Below, one piece after another: positions 1 to 8,532 of a DNA stretch of 64,000 nucleotides. The notes under the pieces are model-generated. The model saw only the letters and a program-made list of their open reading frames with translations, was not told the origin of the DNA and did not search any database. Origin of the DNA: Bacteriovoracaceae bacterium (GTDB lineage Bacteria; Bdellovibrionota; Bacteriovoracia; Bacteriovoracales; Bacteriovoracaceae); contig CANCFT010000014.1 in assembly GCA_947377285.1 (NCBI GenBank), positions 1 through 64,000 on the forward strand. Direction: 5' to 3'. The first letter of the stretch is position 1; each line of letters opens with the position of its first letter. Position numbers and translations under genes: made by a program.

Positions 1-4
1 AAAA

Positions 5-81
5 TGGCGGGAGCGAAGGGACTCGAACCCTCGGCCTTCTGCGTGACAGGCAGACGTTATAACCAACTTAACTACGCCCCC
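5..81 (-). tRNA. tRNA-Asp (anticodon GTC)
   Basis: Read on the minus strand, a complete cloverleaf is visible. The 7-bp acceptor stem is GGGGGCG with CGCTCCC (one G-T pair), the anticodon arm is TCTGC-CTGTCAC-GCAGA with GTC in the loop, and the T arm has the loop TTCGAGT. The discriminator base is G and the CCA end is encoded (reverse complement of 5-7). A GTC anticodon reads aspartate codons, and G as discriminator base fits tRNA-Asp. It is 77 nt long with no gap or intron. The next 170 bases to the first gene show no clear signal. Confidence 0.97.
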
Positions 82-261
82 GTGGAAGTAGCTTGAATTC
101 AATCGAAGCTAAAATATAAGAATATCAAGCTTGATCGTCAAGAGAAATCTTGAGCTTTTTACCTTAATTTAGGTTCAAATATTCAGCTTTTAAGGCATTG
201 ATCCTAAGAGCTATTCGACTTAGACTATATCTTAACTTTTGCTTTTAACAGGTTGGGGCTT

Positions 262-1011
262 TTGAATATTTTTATCACTGGTGGAACGACAGGAATTGGC
301 TTATCTCTGGCCAAACTTTATTTAGAAGAAGGTCACCGAGTAGGAGTTTGCGGTCGTCATATTGATAAATTTCCAAGCGAAATTAAAAATAAATATAAAC
401 TTTTAAAGTGTTATGAAGTCAATGTCGTTAACCGCGAAGAGCTACGTGCAGCAATGGGAGATTTTGCTAACGGTCAGCTCGATATGGTAATTGCAAATGC
501 TGGTCGATCAGTAGGTGCCAAGTCAAAAACACCGCAGTTTTCTGTGGCCAATGATATTGTCGATATAAATGTCAAAGGTGTGCTGAATGCTTTTGAATTT
601 GCACTTGAACTTATGGTGCCGCAAAAAAAAGGTCATCTTGTCGCCACAGCTTCTGTTGCTGGATTTATGGGACTCCCAGGGGCCGGAGCATACAGTGCTT
701 CAAAGGCAGCTGTTTTAAAATTATGTGAGTCCTACTCGATCGACTTCAAGCGACTTGGTATTGATGTTTCGGCCATTGCTCCAGGATTCATTGACACACC
801 TTTGACTCAACAAAATAATCATAAAATGCCTTTTTTAATGAGTTCTGATAAAGCTGCAAAACTTATTAAGAAAGCACTTGATAAGAAAAAAATCCTTTAT
901 GTATTTCCATTCAGAATGAAAATCATTGTGACTCTTTTAGATAAAATGCCACGCAGTTGGTATAGAGCTTTGATGGGTTTAAAAATGTTTAATTATAGTT
1001 CAGATCATTAG
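262..1011 (+). CDS. SDR-family NAD(P)-dependent oxidoreductase
   Basis: Short-chain dehydrogenase/reductase of about 249 residues. The N-terminal nucleotide-binding motif TGGTTGIG, the IANAG motif (NNAG in the family) and the catalytic YSASK (Tyr-x-x-x-Lys) with an upstream serine (TASVAG) are all present, so it should be an active oxidoreductase using NAD(P)H. The substrate cannot be named. The C-terminal 45 residues are hydrophobic and basic (FPFRMKIIVTLL), as in membrane-associated SDRs. No ATG is near. A TTG at 262 has GGGG and AGG upstream and gives the usual MNIFITGG start; an in-frame TTG at 253 is also possible. A small lipoprotein gene follows after 11 bases and may be cotranscribed. 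Confidence 0.88.
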   Translation: MNIFITGGTTGIGLSLAKLYLEEGHRVGVCGRHIDKFPSEIKNKYKLLKCYEVNVVNREELRAAMGDFANGQLDMVIANAGRSVGAKSKTPQFSVANDIVDINVKGVLNAFEFALELMVPQKKGHLVATASVAGFMGLPGAGAYSASKAAVLKLCESYSIDFKRLGIDVSAIAPGFIDTPLTQQNNHKMPFLMSSDKAAKLIKKALDKKKILYVFPFRMKIIVTLLDKMPRSWYRALMGLKMFNYSSDH

Positions 1012-1022
1012 GGAGACATTCG

Positions 1023-1271
1023 ATGAAATTTTTAATTATTCCAATAGTAGTTCTTTTTTCGTTCACTGCTTGTTCAAAAGAAGCTGCAAAAAAAGGTGAA
1101 ACAACAACAACAACAGAAAAAGTAAATAAAGCAACTGAAGTAAAGCCAGAAGTTCCATGTGATTCAAAAGAAGATCTTTTAAAAAAATTAGAAGAAAAAA
1201 GAAAAGCTGAAGCAGAAAAAGGTAAAGGTTTAAGCCTTCAAGGTGGTGATACCGGCTGTTCGATTAAATAA
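1023..1271 (+). CDS. Small predicted lipoprotein
   Basis: An 82-residue protein with a lipoprotein signal peptide: a basic start (MKF), a short hydrophobic stretch and the lipobox FTAC, with Cys17 the predicted lipidated residue. The mature part is almost all Lys, Glu, Ala and Thr (a TTTTTE run, then a KKLEEKRKAEAEKGKG segment likely to be helical) and holds two further cysteines that could form a disulfide. GGGAG lies a few bases before the ATG. No known family is recognised. Its end overlaps the end of the convergent trmO gene by 8 bases. Confidence 0.75.
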   Translation: MKFLIIPIVVLFSFTACSKEAAKKGETTTTTEKVNKATEVKPEVPCDSKEDLLKKLEEKRKAEAEKGKGLSLQGGDTGCSIK

Positions 1272-1920
1272 TCAATCGAATTTCTTTTACGATAATAATA
1301 TTATTTTCAACTACCCATTGAATATCGAATTGCTCAAAACGCGATCCATATTGTTTATATCCATCTTCATGATAAGTTGGGCGAGGATCAAGAGAGAGAA
1401 CTTCAGTGATTTTAAGTTTTAATAATTCCTCACACTCGCAATGAAAATCTACTTTTAAACGTTCTGAGACTAAATACTGAGTCCAGCCAGAAACTGCTTC
1501 TGGAATAGATTCAATTTCTTTGAGATAAGGCTTGATATCATAGACTGGTGTATGGTCTAAAAAATCTCCACCTGAAATAATTAATTGTGTGCCTTTGATC
1601 TCTACGAGTTTCACTAAAGATAATCCCAGTTGATTGGGGCGATTAGGTGAGCGAGTGGCAAATACACCTAGACGTTTATTTCCTCCAAGGCGAGGAGGTC
1701 TTACAGTGAGAGATAAATTTTCTGAACTTTCTATTTGATGGAAATCAAAAATAATCCATAGGTGTGAAAATTCTTTCAAGCCTTGTAAGGCTTCCATTCT
1801 GTTGAATGGAGAAAGAAGTTCGATAGTCGATTCAATATTAGTTAAACCGGGTTGTCTTGGGATTGAAAATTTTTCTTTAAAAGGTGAATGAACAATGCCA
1901 ATTGGTTCTATAGATTTCAT
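1264..1920 (-). CDS. trmO: TrmO/TsaA-type tRNA (t6A37) methyltransferase
   Basis: Member of the TsaA/TrmO (UPF0066) family, whose E. coli member uses S-adenosylmethionine to N6-methylate t6A at position 37 of tRNA-Thr. Visible family features are IGIVHSPF near the N-terminus, FSHLWIIFDFH, the RLGVFATRSPNRPNQLGLS core with the conserved RSPxRPNxxG signature, and LDHTPVYDIKPYL. The ATG at 1920 starts four bases after the def stop and gives 218 residues beginning MKSIEPIGIVHSP. The reading frame stays open a further 43 codons upstream into def, but that extension has no family similarity and is rejected. Cotranscribed with def. Family assignment is firm; tRNA specificity is inferred. Confidence 0.9.
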   Translation of the reverse strand: MKSIEPIGIVHSPFKEKFSIPRQPGLTNIESTIELLSPFNRMEALQGLKEFSHLWIIFDFHQIESSENLSLTVRPPRLGGNKRLGVFATRSPNRPNQLGLSLVKLVEIKGTQLIISGGDFLDHTPVYDIKPYLKEIESIPEAVSGWTQYLVSERLKVDFHCECEELLKLKITEVLSLDPRPTYHEDGYKQYGSRFEQFDIQWVVENNIIIVKEIRLII

Positions 1921-1924
1921 TGCC

Positions 1925-2482
1925 TTACTCGTCGAGTGTATCTTCTTTTTTTGGAGAATTAAAATCTGAAAACTCCTGGAGATAACTAAGTTTTTTAGTA
2001 TCTGTAATCCGGTCAATATAGATCTTACCAAAGAGATGATCGAGTTCATGTTGAAAGACTGTTGCTAGAAAATCTTCAGCGACGAATGTTTTATTTTCAC
2101 CAAATTCATCGATATAATCTATTTTGACTATTCTAGGTCGTTCAACAAATCCTCTGAGTCCTGGTACAGACAAACATCCTTCCCAAAATCCTTGGAGAGT
2201 ATGATCAATGATTGTGATCACAGGATTAATGATTATAAATAGCGGAGAAGTATGAAGAGTCCCGTAGCGTTCACTATTGGCCGGTAACTCAATAAGTGTC
2301 ACTTGTTTTGAAATATTTATTTGGGGAGCTGCAATACCAATTCCCCCTTCAAGTTTCATCGTATCATAAAGATCAGTTAAGAGTTCCTTGAAAGCAGAAG
2401 TGAATATGTCGTTGTGATCAACTAATTCTGCAACGAGCCTTAAAGTGGGGTGACCCATGCGGATAACGGTTTTTGCTGTCAT
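1925..2482 (-). CDS. def: Peptide deformylase
   Basis: Removes the formyl group from the N-terminal methionine of new proteins. All three metal-site motifs are present in 185 residues: GIGIAAPQ (motif I), EGCLSVPG with the metal-binding Cys near residue 102, and QHELDH near residue 145 with the two metal-binding histidines and the catalytic Glu. Length is normal for the family. The C-terminal tail is rich in acidic and lysine residues. trmO follows after a four-base gap, so the two form a translation-linked unit. The usual partner fmt is not beside it here. Confidence 0.96.
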   Translation of the reverse strand: MTAKTVIRMGHPTLRLVAELVDHNDIFTSAFKELLTDLYDTMKLEGGIGIAAPQINISKQVTLIELPANSERYGTLHTSPLFIIINPVITIIDHTLQGFWEGCLSVPGLRGFVERPRIVKIDYIDEFGENKTFVAEDFLATVFQHELDHLFGKIYIDRITDTKKLSYLQEFSDFNSPKKEDTLDE

Positions 2483-2590
2483 TCATTTGCCTCTTTGAAG
2501 TTCAGGGAAGTCACTTCTCTAATAATGATTAACATAAGTCCATCATTCGCGTAAACTACTCGTCTAGTAAAAAATGAAAATTTAAAGCCA

Positions 2591-3082
2591 ATGAATAAAC
2601 CAAAAGAAATAAATTACATTACACCTGATGGGCTTTTAAAACTCAAAGATGAGTTGTTCCAGCTCGCAAGTATTGAGCGGCCGGAAGTCATTAAAACTGT
2701 GGCCTGGGCCGCAGGAAATGGTGACCGCTCAGAAAATGCAGATTATATATACGGCAAAAAAAGACTTAGAGAAATCGACAGAAGGACACGCTTTCTCTCC
2801 AAGCGAATTGATTTGGCCCAGGCCGTTGACATGACTTCTAAAAGTTCCCATAAAATCCAATTTGGAGCGACAGTAACTTTATGTGATGAAGAGGGAGTGA
2901 CTAAAATAATAGCAATTGTTGGCGTTGATGAAATAGACACAAAAAAAGGGCATATTAGTTGGCGATCTCCTATCGGAAGTTCTTTGATTGGTAAGGAGGT
3001 TGGTGATACAATCGAAGTCCAAACTCCCAAAGGTATAAGGTCTTTCGAGGTTTTAGAAATAAACTTTAAAGGCATTAATTAG
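2591..3082 (+). CDS. greB: Transcript cleavage / elongation factor GreB
   Basis: Gre factors enter the RNA polymerase secondary channel and stimulate cleavage of backtracked RNA. The protein has 163 residues: an N-terminal coiled-coil finger with the strongly conserved stretch NGDRSENADYIYGKKRLREI, which carries the acidic tip residues and is typical of GreB rather than GreA, and a C-terminal FKBP-like domain (ISWRSPIGSSLIGKEVGD). The ATG at 2591 is in the GreB position (MNKPKEINYITPDG). It begins a short plus-strand run with two further genes (5-base and 11-base gaps). Confidence 0.94.
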   Translation: MNKPKEINYITPDGLLKLKDELFQLASIERPEVIKTVAWAAGNGDRSENADYIYGKKRLREIDRRTRFLSKRIDLAQAVDMTSKSSHKIQFGATVTLCDEEGVTKIIAIVGVDEIDTKKGHISWRSPIGSSLIGKEVGDTIEVQTPKGIRSFEVLEINFKGIN

Positions 3083-3087
3083 GTTTT

Positions 3088-3468
3088 ATGAATATAGAAT
3101 GCGAAATTTCATTAGGTGAATTAGTCGATAAGATTTCAATTCTTCGAATTAAACTTGAAAATATTTTGGATCCTGAAAAACTCATTCATATTAAAAAAGA
3201 AGAAATGACTCTAACTAAAACTCTTAATTCATTGAAACTTGAAAATATCGAATTTCATATGGACCAAATGATCTCAGTTAATCAGACTCTATGGACAATC
3301 GAAGACGATATCCGAGACCTCGAACGAGCAAAAACATTCGATCAAGAATTTATTAAGTTGGCCCGTTTAGTTTATATTACTAATGATGAACGATTTAAAA
3401 GAAAAAACACTATTAACAATATTTATCAATCAGGACTTGTAGAAGTCAAATCTTACAAAGAATACTAA
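3088..3468 (+). CDS. DUF6165 family protein
   Basis: A 126-residue protein resembling the DUF6165 family: the opening EISLGELVDKISILRIK, the central NQTLWTIEDDIRDLE, LARLVYITNDERFKRKNTIN, and a C-terminal VKSYKEY. It is predicted all-helical with charged, coiled-coil-like segments and no signal peptide or membrane segment, so probably cytoplasmic. The function of the family is not known to me; members often sit near glycan or surface-polysaccharide genes, but here the neighbours are greB (5 bases upstream) and a methyltransferase (11 bases downstream). Confidence 0.72.
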   Translation: MNIECEISLGELVDKISILRIKLENILDPEKLIHIKKEEMTLTKTLNSLKLENIEFHMDQMISVNQTLWTIEDDIRDLERAKTFDQEFIKLARLVYITNDERFKRKNTINNIYQSGLVEVKSYKEY

Positions 3469-3479
3469 GGAAAAAACCA

Positions 3480-4277
3480 ATGGCAAAAAAGTTAACTCGC
3501 GATGAAAAATATGTTCTTTATGAATCTTCAGTTCAAAACCCTGAAGCTGATATTGCCTTTATCAATAAAGAATACAAAAAAATCTATGGTAAAAATCCTT
3601 TAGTATTACGTGAAGATTTTTGTGGAACAGGTTCAATGGCCTGTGCTTGGGTTGCCCAAAGTAAAAAACATAAGGCCCATGGGATTGACTTAGATATGGA
3701 GCCAATCTCTTACGGAGTAGAAAATCATTTATTTAAATTAGCAGAAGCTGACCAAGGGCGGATGGAATTTATTCTTGGCAACGTCATGTCGACTTATAAT
3801 TTTAAAACTGATGTCATTGTCGCTTTTAATTTTTCTTATTTTTTATTTAAACAACGTGCTGACTTAGTTAAATATTTTTCACAAGTCCGAAAACACTTAA
3901 AAAAAGATGGTGCTTTTTTTATCGACCTCTTTGGTGGAACTGAAACGAAAAAACCCTTAATAGAATCAGTTCGCCACACTAAACACACTTACTACTGGGA
4001 TTGCGAAAAATATAATCCTCTTACCGGTGATGTGCTTTATTATATCCATTTCAAAACTCATAAAGACCAAGTTAAGCATGAAAAAGTGTTTAAATATGAT
4101 TGGAGAATGTGGGATGCTCGTGAATTGTTAGACGTAATTGCTGATGCCGGCTTCAGTAAAACTCATATCTATTGGGAAGGTGTTGAAAAAGACGGATCAG
4201 GAAATGGGAATTTTAAGCAATCTACTAAAGCTGAAAACTGTGAATCGTGGGTGACTTATATTTGTGCTCTTCCTTAG
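3480..4277 (+). CDS. Class I SAM-dependent methyltransferase
   Basis: A 265-residue protein with a Rossmann-type SAM-binding core: motif I is EDFCGTGSMA, followed by the acidic strand end GIDLDMEP (ribose contact) and a later motif VAFNFSYFLF. The region DGAFFIDLFGG matches the motif after the catalytic-site strand. The substrate cannot be inferred; the C-terminal part (YYWDCEKYNPLTG, then ITYICALP-like ending WVTYICALP) resembles small-molecule methyltransferases more than RNA enzymes. AAGGAAAAAACC precedes the ATG. It ends the greB unit and converges on the next gene. Confidence 0.8.
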   Translation: MAKKLTRDEKYVLYESSVQNPEADIAFINKEYKKIYGKNPLVLREDFCGTGSMACAWVAQSKKHKAHGIDLDMEPISYGVENHLFKLAEADQGRMEFILGNVMSTYNFKTDVIVAFNFSYFLFKQRADLVKYFSQVRKHLKKDGAFFIDLFGGTETKKPLIESVRHTKHTYYWDCEKYNPLTGDVLYYIHFKTHKDQVKHEKVFKYDWRMWDARELLDVIADAGFSKTHIYWEGVEKDGSGNGNFKQSTKAENCESWVTYICALP

Positions 4278-4286
4278 TTTAGTTTC

Positions 4287-4727
4287 TTAATTCTTATTAA
4301 GGATTAAATCAATAAATTGAAATTGTGGGTATCGTTTCTGTAAGTCGGTACCCCAATGACTAGAAGATGTACTATTTATAATTAAAATTTTATTTCGAGT
4401 TGATTCTGTATCCGTTTCATTGAAGAGAACCATTTGATCATCAAGCAGTCCTGCTTGTATATTTTGAATTTTCACATGGACTAAGCAAAGTTTAAGCTTA
4501 AAGTTACTGGTGAAAAATGTATTAGGGCGCTCGAGGTGTTTATCTTCGTCTATCCCTGCTTTTCCATAAAGGTACTGAGAAATTAATCCATCAAATAGAT
4601 AATTTAATTCATCAAATCCAATTAAATCACTCCCAAGATCTTCTTCAGTGATCCAAATTGCCCCTAATATTTCAGGTGTAAATTGGTCTATGAAATTGAC
4701 GAGGTGTAAATTAGATTTACTGGACAT
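4287..4727 (-). CDS. Hypothetical protein downstream of nusB
   Basis: A 146-residue protein that I do not recognise. It has no signal peptide, membrane segment or obvious motif; composition is mixed alpha/beta with a leucine-rich middle (FKLKLCLVHVKIQN). Its start overlaps the nusB end by 11 bases, so it is translationally coupled as the last gene of the long minus-strand run from yceD. The frame is intact and codon use matches its neighbours, which supports a real gene. An AT-rich 6-bp hairpin (4286-4301) at its end is too weak to call as a terminator. Confidence 0.62.
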   Translation of the reverse strand: MSSKSNLHLVNFIDQFTPEILGAIWITEEDLGSDLIGFDELNYLFDGLISQYLYGKAGIDEDKHLERPNTFFTSNFKLKLCLVHVKIQNIQAGLLDDQMVLFNETDTESTRNKILIINSTSSSHWGTDLQKRYPQFQFIDLILNKN

Positions 4728-5208
4728 GATCTTTGGCGAGTTTATCTAAAATACTATTAATAAATCCCTGAGAGTCATTAGGGCAATATTTTTTTGCAAT
4801 ATTTACATATTCATTTATATAAACACTCGGTGACGTTTTTTTGTCGTGTAAAATTTCATAAGCTCCCAACAACAGAACGGCTAAATTCATACGGTCAACT
4901 TTTTGAAGGTTGCCATTTGTTAAGTATTTTTCAATCATTTCAGAATTTTCTTCTTCTTGGCGAAGAGAACCTAAAATAAGTTCACGCGCAAAAGTTTTAG
5001 TGTGAAGGTCGATCACATTATCTGGATGTTCCACATCTTCTTCATAATAAGAAAGATCAAATAAATTGAGTGCTTCTTCAAATGATTTTGAATCGCTAAT
5101 AATTTGATTTTTTTCACGGACAAAATCAGAGAGTAAATGTTTGTAGATAAATTTGAAGGCGTACTCACGTCCAACAGATCTTTTAACTGGTTTATTACTG
5201 GTATTCAC
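4717..5208 (-). CDS. nusB: Transcription antitermination factor NusB
   Basis: NusB binds boxA RNA with NusE (S10) and supports rRNA antitermination. The family shows in the N-terminal SVGREYAFKFIY (usually R..A...LY), RELILGSL, and the C-terminal core KVDRMNLAVLLLGAYEIL and INEYVNIAKKYC followed by GFINSILDKLAK. About 163 residues if the GTG at 5208 is used; that start has AAGGTG eight bases upstream. Two more in-frame GTG codons at 5217 and 5226 would add a few residues. It overlaps the end of nrdR by about 14 bases. Confidence 0.92.
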   Translation of the reverse strand: MNTSNKPVKRSVGREYAFKFIYKHLLSDFVREKNQIISDSKSFEEALNLFDLSYYEEDVEHPDNVIDLHTKTFARELILGSLRQEEENSEMIEKYLTNGNLQKVDRMNLAVLLLGAYEILHDKKTSPSVYINEYVNIAKKYCPNDSQGFINSILDKLAKDHVQ

Positions 5209-5689
5209 GTTTATCACCTTTATCACAAATCGATTTTTCTGAGTGTAGATTGTTTTTTAAGCCGTAGACAAAATCTTCTATGTCTTGATAGTCCCAATAA
5301 AATGAGGCAAAGCGGACATAAGATACGCGGTCGAGCCTTTTTAAATGGTCCATAATGATTTCGCCTAAGTCTGAAGCGGCCACTTCAGCTTTTGAGAGCT
5401 CAAGTAATGATCTCTCAACTTGATTGATCATTAAATTTATTTCATCAATCGAGATTGGTCTTTTCTGACAGGCTTTTTTTAAACCTTTCATTATTTTTTC
5501 ACGGTTGTAATTTTCTCTTCTGCCATCTTTTTTAACTATTAATGGCATCTGAATTTGAATGTTTTCATAAGTTGTAAAACGCATTTCACAAGCATCACAT
5601 TTTCTGCGACGGCGAACAGAGTTTTCTTCAAGAAGCATTCTTGAATCAATCACTCTCGTGTCTTGGGCGTTACAACTTGGACAATGCAT
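5195..5689 (-). CDS. nrdR: Transcriptional repressor NrdR
   Basis: NrdR represses ribonucleotide reductase genes and senses dATP/ATP. The 164-residue protein starts with the zinc ribbon MHCPSCNAQDTRVIDSR and its second half RRRRKCDACEMRFTTYE (two CxxC pairs), followed by an ATP-cone domain that begins at PLIVKKDGRRENYNREKI and ends with ASFYWDYQDIEDF, a typical NrdR ending. Both parts are full length. It lies 1 base after glyA and overlaps nusB, the common glyA-nrdR-nusB order. The window has no nrdA/B gene or clear NrdR box. Confidence 0.96.
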   Translation of the reverse strand: MHCPSCNAQDTRVIDSRMLLEENSVRRRRKCDACEMRFTTYENIQIQMPLIVKKDGRRENYNREKIMKGLKKACQKRPISIDEINLMINQVERSLLELSKAEVAASDLGEIIMDHLKRLDRVSYVRFASFYWDYQDIEDFVYGLKNNLHSEKSICDKGDKREYQ

Positions 5690-5690
5690 A

Positions 5691-6944
5691 TTATTTATAA
5701 ACCGGAAAAGTTTTACAAAGTTCGAGGACTTGATTTTTAATATTTTTTAATTCAATTTCATTTGTATGATTAGTGAGTGCCTTATGAATCCAACCTGCTA
5801 ATAAACTCATATGTTGAGTTCCCAAACCACGAGTGGTAATGGCCGGAGTTCCTAATCGAATTCCACTTGTCACAAATGGTGAGCGTTTATCCCCAGGGAT
5901 CATATTTTTATTACAAGTAATCCCAGCGTGTTCAAGTGCAGCTTCTGCTTCCTTACCAGATAGTCCAACAGAATCAGTTTTTAAAAGCACTAAGTGGTTA
6001 TCAGTTCCACCACTGACTAAACCAATTCCTAAACCTAAAAGTGCAGTCGCAAGAGCTTTTGAATTAGCAATAACTTGTTTTTGATAAGTCACAAATGAAG
6101 GATCAAGTGCTTCTTTAAAAGCAACTGCTTTACCGGCGATTACATGTTCAAGCGGGCCCCCTTGAATACCAGGAAAAATATTTGAATTTAATTTTTTAAA
6201 TAAATCTTCTTCGTTTGTTAAAATAATTCCTCCGCGAGGTCCGCGAAGAGTTTTATGAGTCGTCGAAGTTGTTACATGAGCATAAGGAATAGGTGAGAGG
6301 TGCAAGTCTGCAGCTACAAGGCCTGCGATATGGGCCATATCAACCATAAAGAGTGCGCCGACTTCATCAGCTATTTCTCTAAAGATTTTAAAATCTATTT
6401 CGCGAGCGTAAGCCGAAGCACCTGCCACGATCAATTTAGGTTTTTCACTTTTAGCTGTTTCGCGAATCATATTATAATCAAGTCTTTCAGTTTCTGGATT
6501 TAATCCATATGAAGAAAACTTAAAAAGCTTTCCCGAAAAATTGACAGCAGACCCGTGAGTTAAGTGCCCACCTTCTGCTAAATTCATTCCTAAAACTTTA
6601 TCTCCGTAAGAGAGCATTGAAAAATATGCACCCATATTTGCTTGAGACCCTGAATGGGCCTGAACATTGGCAAACTTTGATTTAAAAAGTTTATTGACTC
6701 TTTCAATGGCAATTGTTTCTGCAAGGTCGACAAATTCACAACCACCGTAGTAGCGTTTATTAGGTAAACCTTCAGCATATTTATTAGTTAGGATTGAGCC
6801 CTGAGCTTGCATAACGGCAGGGCTGGTATAATTTTCAGATGCAATTAACTCAAGACCGTCTTCTTGCCTTGATCTTTCTTTTTCAATAATTCCAAAAATT
6901 TCTGGATCCATCGCTTCGAGTTTGTTTGCATCTTTATGAAACAT
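5691..6944 (-). CDS. glyA: Serine hydroxymethyltransferase
   Basis: PLP enzyme that converts serine and tetrahydrofolate to glycine and 5,10-methylene-THF. It is 417 residues, the standard length. The PLP-binding lysine lies in [14 protein letters not shown] (near residue 230), with upstream [12 protein letters not shown], the folate-site [10 protein letters not shown] and [18 protein letters not shown] also conserved. AAGGTG lies about six bases before the ATG. It is 11 bases downstream of fabF and one base upstream of nrdR, in the same transcription direction. Confidence 0.97.
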   Translation of the reverse strand: MFHKDANKLEAMDPEIFGIIEKERSRQEDGLELIASENYTSPAVMQAQGSILTNKYAEGLPNKRYYGGCEFVDLAETIAIERVNKLFKSKFANVQAHSGSQANMGAYFSMLSYGDKVLGMNLAEGGHLTHGSAVNFSGKLFKFSSYGLNPETERLDYNMIRETAKSEKPKLIVAGASAYAREIDFKIFREIADEVGALFMVDMAHIAGLVAADLHLSPIPYAHVTTSTTHKTLRGPRGGIILTNEEDLFKKLNSNIFPGIQGGPLEHVIAGKAVAFKEALDPSFVTYQKQVIANSKALATALLGLGIGLVSGGTDNHLVLLKTDSVGLSGKEAEAALEHAGITCNKNMIPGDKRSPFVTSGIRLGTPAITTRGLGTQHMSLLAGWIHKALTNHTNEIELKNIKNQVLELCKTFPVYK

Positions 6945-6955
6945 ATTTACACCTT

Positions 6956-8206
6956 TTAAAACTTCTTAAGAACTAACGATGAGTTAGTTCCGCCAAATCC
7001 AAATGAATTATTAAGGGCATATTTAATATCAGCTTTAACCGCAACATTGGGAACGTAATTTAAATCACATTCAGGATCTTGATTTTCCAAATTGATAGTT
7101 GGAGGAATGATCCCTGTATGGAGTGCCATGGCACAGTAGATTGTTTCAATTCCACCAGCGGCCCCTAATAAATGTCCTGTCATTGATTTTGTCGAAGAGA
7201 CTAAAAGATTTTTAGAATGTTCTCCAAATGTTCTTTTTATTGCTCTCGTTTCTCCGATATCTCCCAATGGAGTTGAAGTTCCGTGAGCGTTGACATAACC
7301 AACTTCAGAAAAATTTATTCCAGCATTTTCCACGGCCATTTTCATACTATTATAAGCACCATCACCTTCAGGATGAGGAGCAGTTATATGATGGGCATCA
7401 GAAGTCGCTCCGTGGCCTACAATCTCAGCATAAATTTTTGCTCCACGAGCAACGGCTTTATCGTAATTTTCTAAAATTAAAATTCCGGCCCCTTCACCTA
7501 AAACAAATCCATCACGGTCTGTATCAAAAGGTCTTGAAGCTCTATGTGGTTCATCATTTCGGCGAGAGAGTGCTTTCATCGTGATGAATCCAGACATCCC
7601 TAATTGACCGACAACCGCTTCGGCACCACCACTAACCATAACGTCTTGGCGACCAAACATAATTTCATAGGAAGCCGCTGTCAGCGCGTGAGCCGCTGAA
7701 GCACAAGCACTCGAGATAGAATAATTTAATCCTCGAAGTCCAAAGCGAATGGAAATAAGGCCAGTAGTCATATTGGGAATAACTGCAGGAATAAAAAAAG
7801 GAGAAACTCTTTTTGGTCCTTTTTCAAACATCGTGCGTGCAGTTCTTTCAATTTCAGGAAATCCGCCGATTCCCACACCTAAGATACTTCCCATGCGGTG
7901 AGATTCGTAAGTGTTATTGATTTTTTGATTGGTAATGAGTCCAGCATCATCCAAAGCTTCGTAGGCAGAGTGCATAGCAAAGTGAATGAAGCGGTCATAT
8001 CGGCCAGCTTCTTTAGCTTCCATAATATGTTCAGCGATAGTGAAATTTTTAACTTCACCGGCGATTTTTGTTAACATTTGTTCTGTGTCGGCTTGTTCAA
8101 TTAAACTTACGCCAGATTTTCCAGCGATAGAATTTCCCCAAGTTTCCTTGAGTGAGTGTCCGAGACCAGTAATCATTCCCATACCGGTAATAGCGACTCT
8201 ATTCAT
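6956..8206 (-). CDS. fabF: 3-oxoacyl-ACP synthase II
   Basis: Condensing enzyme that extends acyl-ACP with malonyl-ACP. The Cys-His-His triad is visible: [10 protein letters not shown] (Cys near residue 167), [11 protein letters not shown] and [14 protein letters not shown]. The C-terminal [18 protein letters not shown] is typical. The ATG at 8206 gives [10 protein letters not shown] and 416 residues and has GGGAG seven bases upstream; an in-frame start at 8230 lies inside the acpP hairpin terminator and is rejected. Separated from acpP by that hairpin, so its transcription is probably lower than that of acpP. Confidence 0.97.
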   Translation of the reverse strand: MNRVAITGMGMITGLGHSLKETWGNSIAGKSGVSLIEQADTEQMLTKIAGEVKNFTIAEHIMEAKEAGRYDRFIHFAMHSAYEALDDAGLITNQKINNTYESHRMGSILGVGIGGFPEIERTARTMFEKGPKRVSPFFIPAVIPNMTTGLISIRFGLRGLNYSISSACASAAHALTAASYEIMFGRQDVMVSGGAEAVVGQLGMSGFITMKALSRRNDEPHRASRPFDTDRDGFVLGEGAGILILENYDKAVARGAKIYAEIVGHGATSDAHHITAPHPEGDGAYNSMKMAVENAGINFSEVGYVNAHGTSTPLGDIGETRAIKRTFGEHSKNLLVSSTKSMTGHLLGAAGGIETIYCAMALHTGIIPPTINLENQDPECDLNYVPNVAVKADIKYALNNSFGFGGTNSSLVLKKF

Positions 8207-8229
8207 AAACGCACTCCCGTAAAACAACA

Positions 8230-8249
8230 AAGGCCCCGTTAGGGGCCTT
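8230..8249 (-). terminator. Hairpin between acpP and fabF, probable partial terminator
   Basis: A perfect 8-bp stem AAGGCCCC / GGGGCCTT with a four-base loop, 13 bases after the acpP stop and 24 bases before the fabF start. On the minus strand it is followed by TGTTGTTTT, a broken U-tract. The GC-rich stem would stall polymerase, but the imperfect U-tract suggests incomplete termination, so that acpP is made in excess over fabF. This is inference from structure only. Confidence 0.75.
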
Positions 8250-8262
8250 CATATCTAATTAA

Positions 8263-8490
8263 TTAGGCTTGTTTTTTTTCTAAGTAAGCAACGATGTCTT
8301 TTACCGTCTTTAATCCTTCAGCATCTTCTTCTGGAATTTCTACGCCAAATTCATCTTCCATTTTCATCATCAATTCTACAATATCAAGTGAATCGAGGTT
8401 AAGGTCGTCAACGAAACTAGTTTCAAGATTGATTTTTGAAATATCAATTTTAGTTGCGTCGCTGATAAGTTTGATTACCTTGTCTTTCAT
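8263..8490 (-). CDS. acpP: Acyl carrier protein
   Basis: Carries growing acyl chains on a 4'-phosphopantetheine group. It is 75 residues, highly acidic, with the attachment motif LNLDSLDIVEL (Ser34) and the recognition helix MKMEDEFGVEIPEEDAE. Length and composition are standard. GGGAG lies just before the ATG. It sits between fabG and fabF as in many bacteria and is followed by a GC-rich hairpin that probably sets its excess over fabF. Confidence 0.97.
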   Translation of the reverse strand: MKDKVIKLISDATKIDISKINLETSFVDDLNLDSLDIVELMMKMEDEFGVEIPEEDAEGLKTVKDIVAYLEKKQA

Positions 8491-8532
8491 TAATAACTCC
8501 CTAAAATAATCTAAAAATAAGTAATAGTTTTA

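Noticed and set aside
1921..2049. In-frame 43-codon extension at the N-terminus of trmO
   Set aside because: It lies inside def, has no TrmO similarity, and a well placed ATG at 1920 follows a ribosome-site-like sequence.
4286..4301. CTTAAT/ATTAAG hairpin between the methyltransferase and the hypothetical gene
   Set aside because: Pure AT stem of six pairs overlapping a coding end; too weak.
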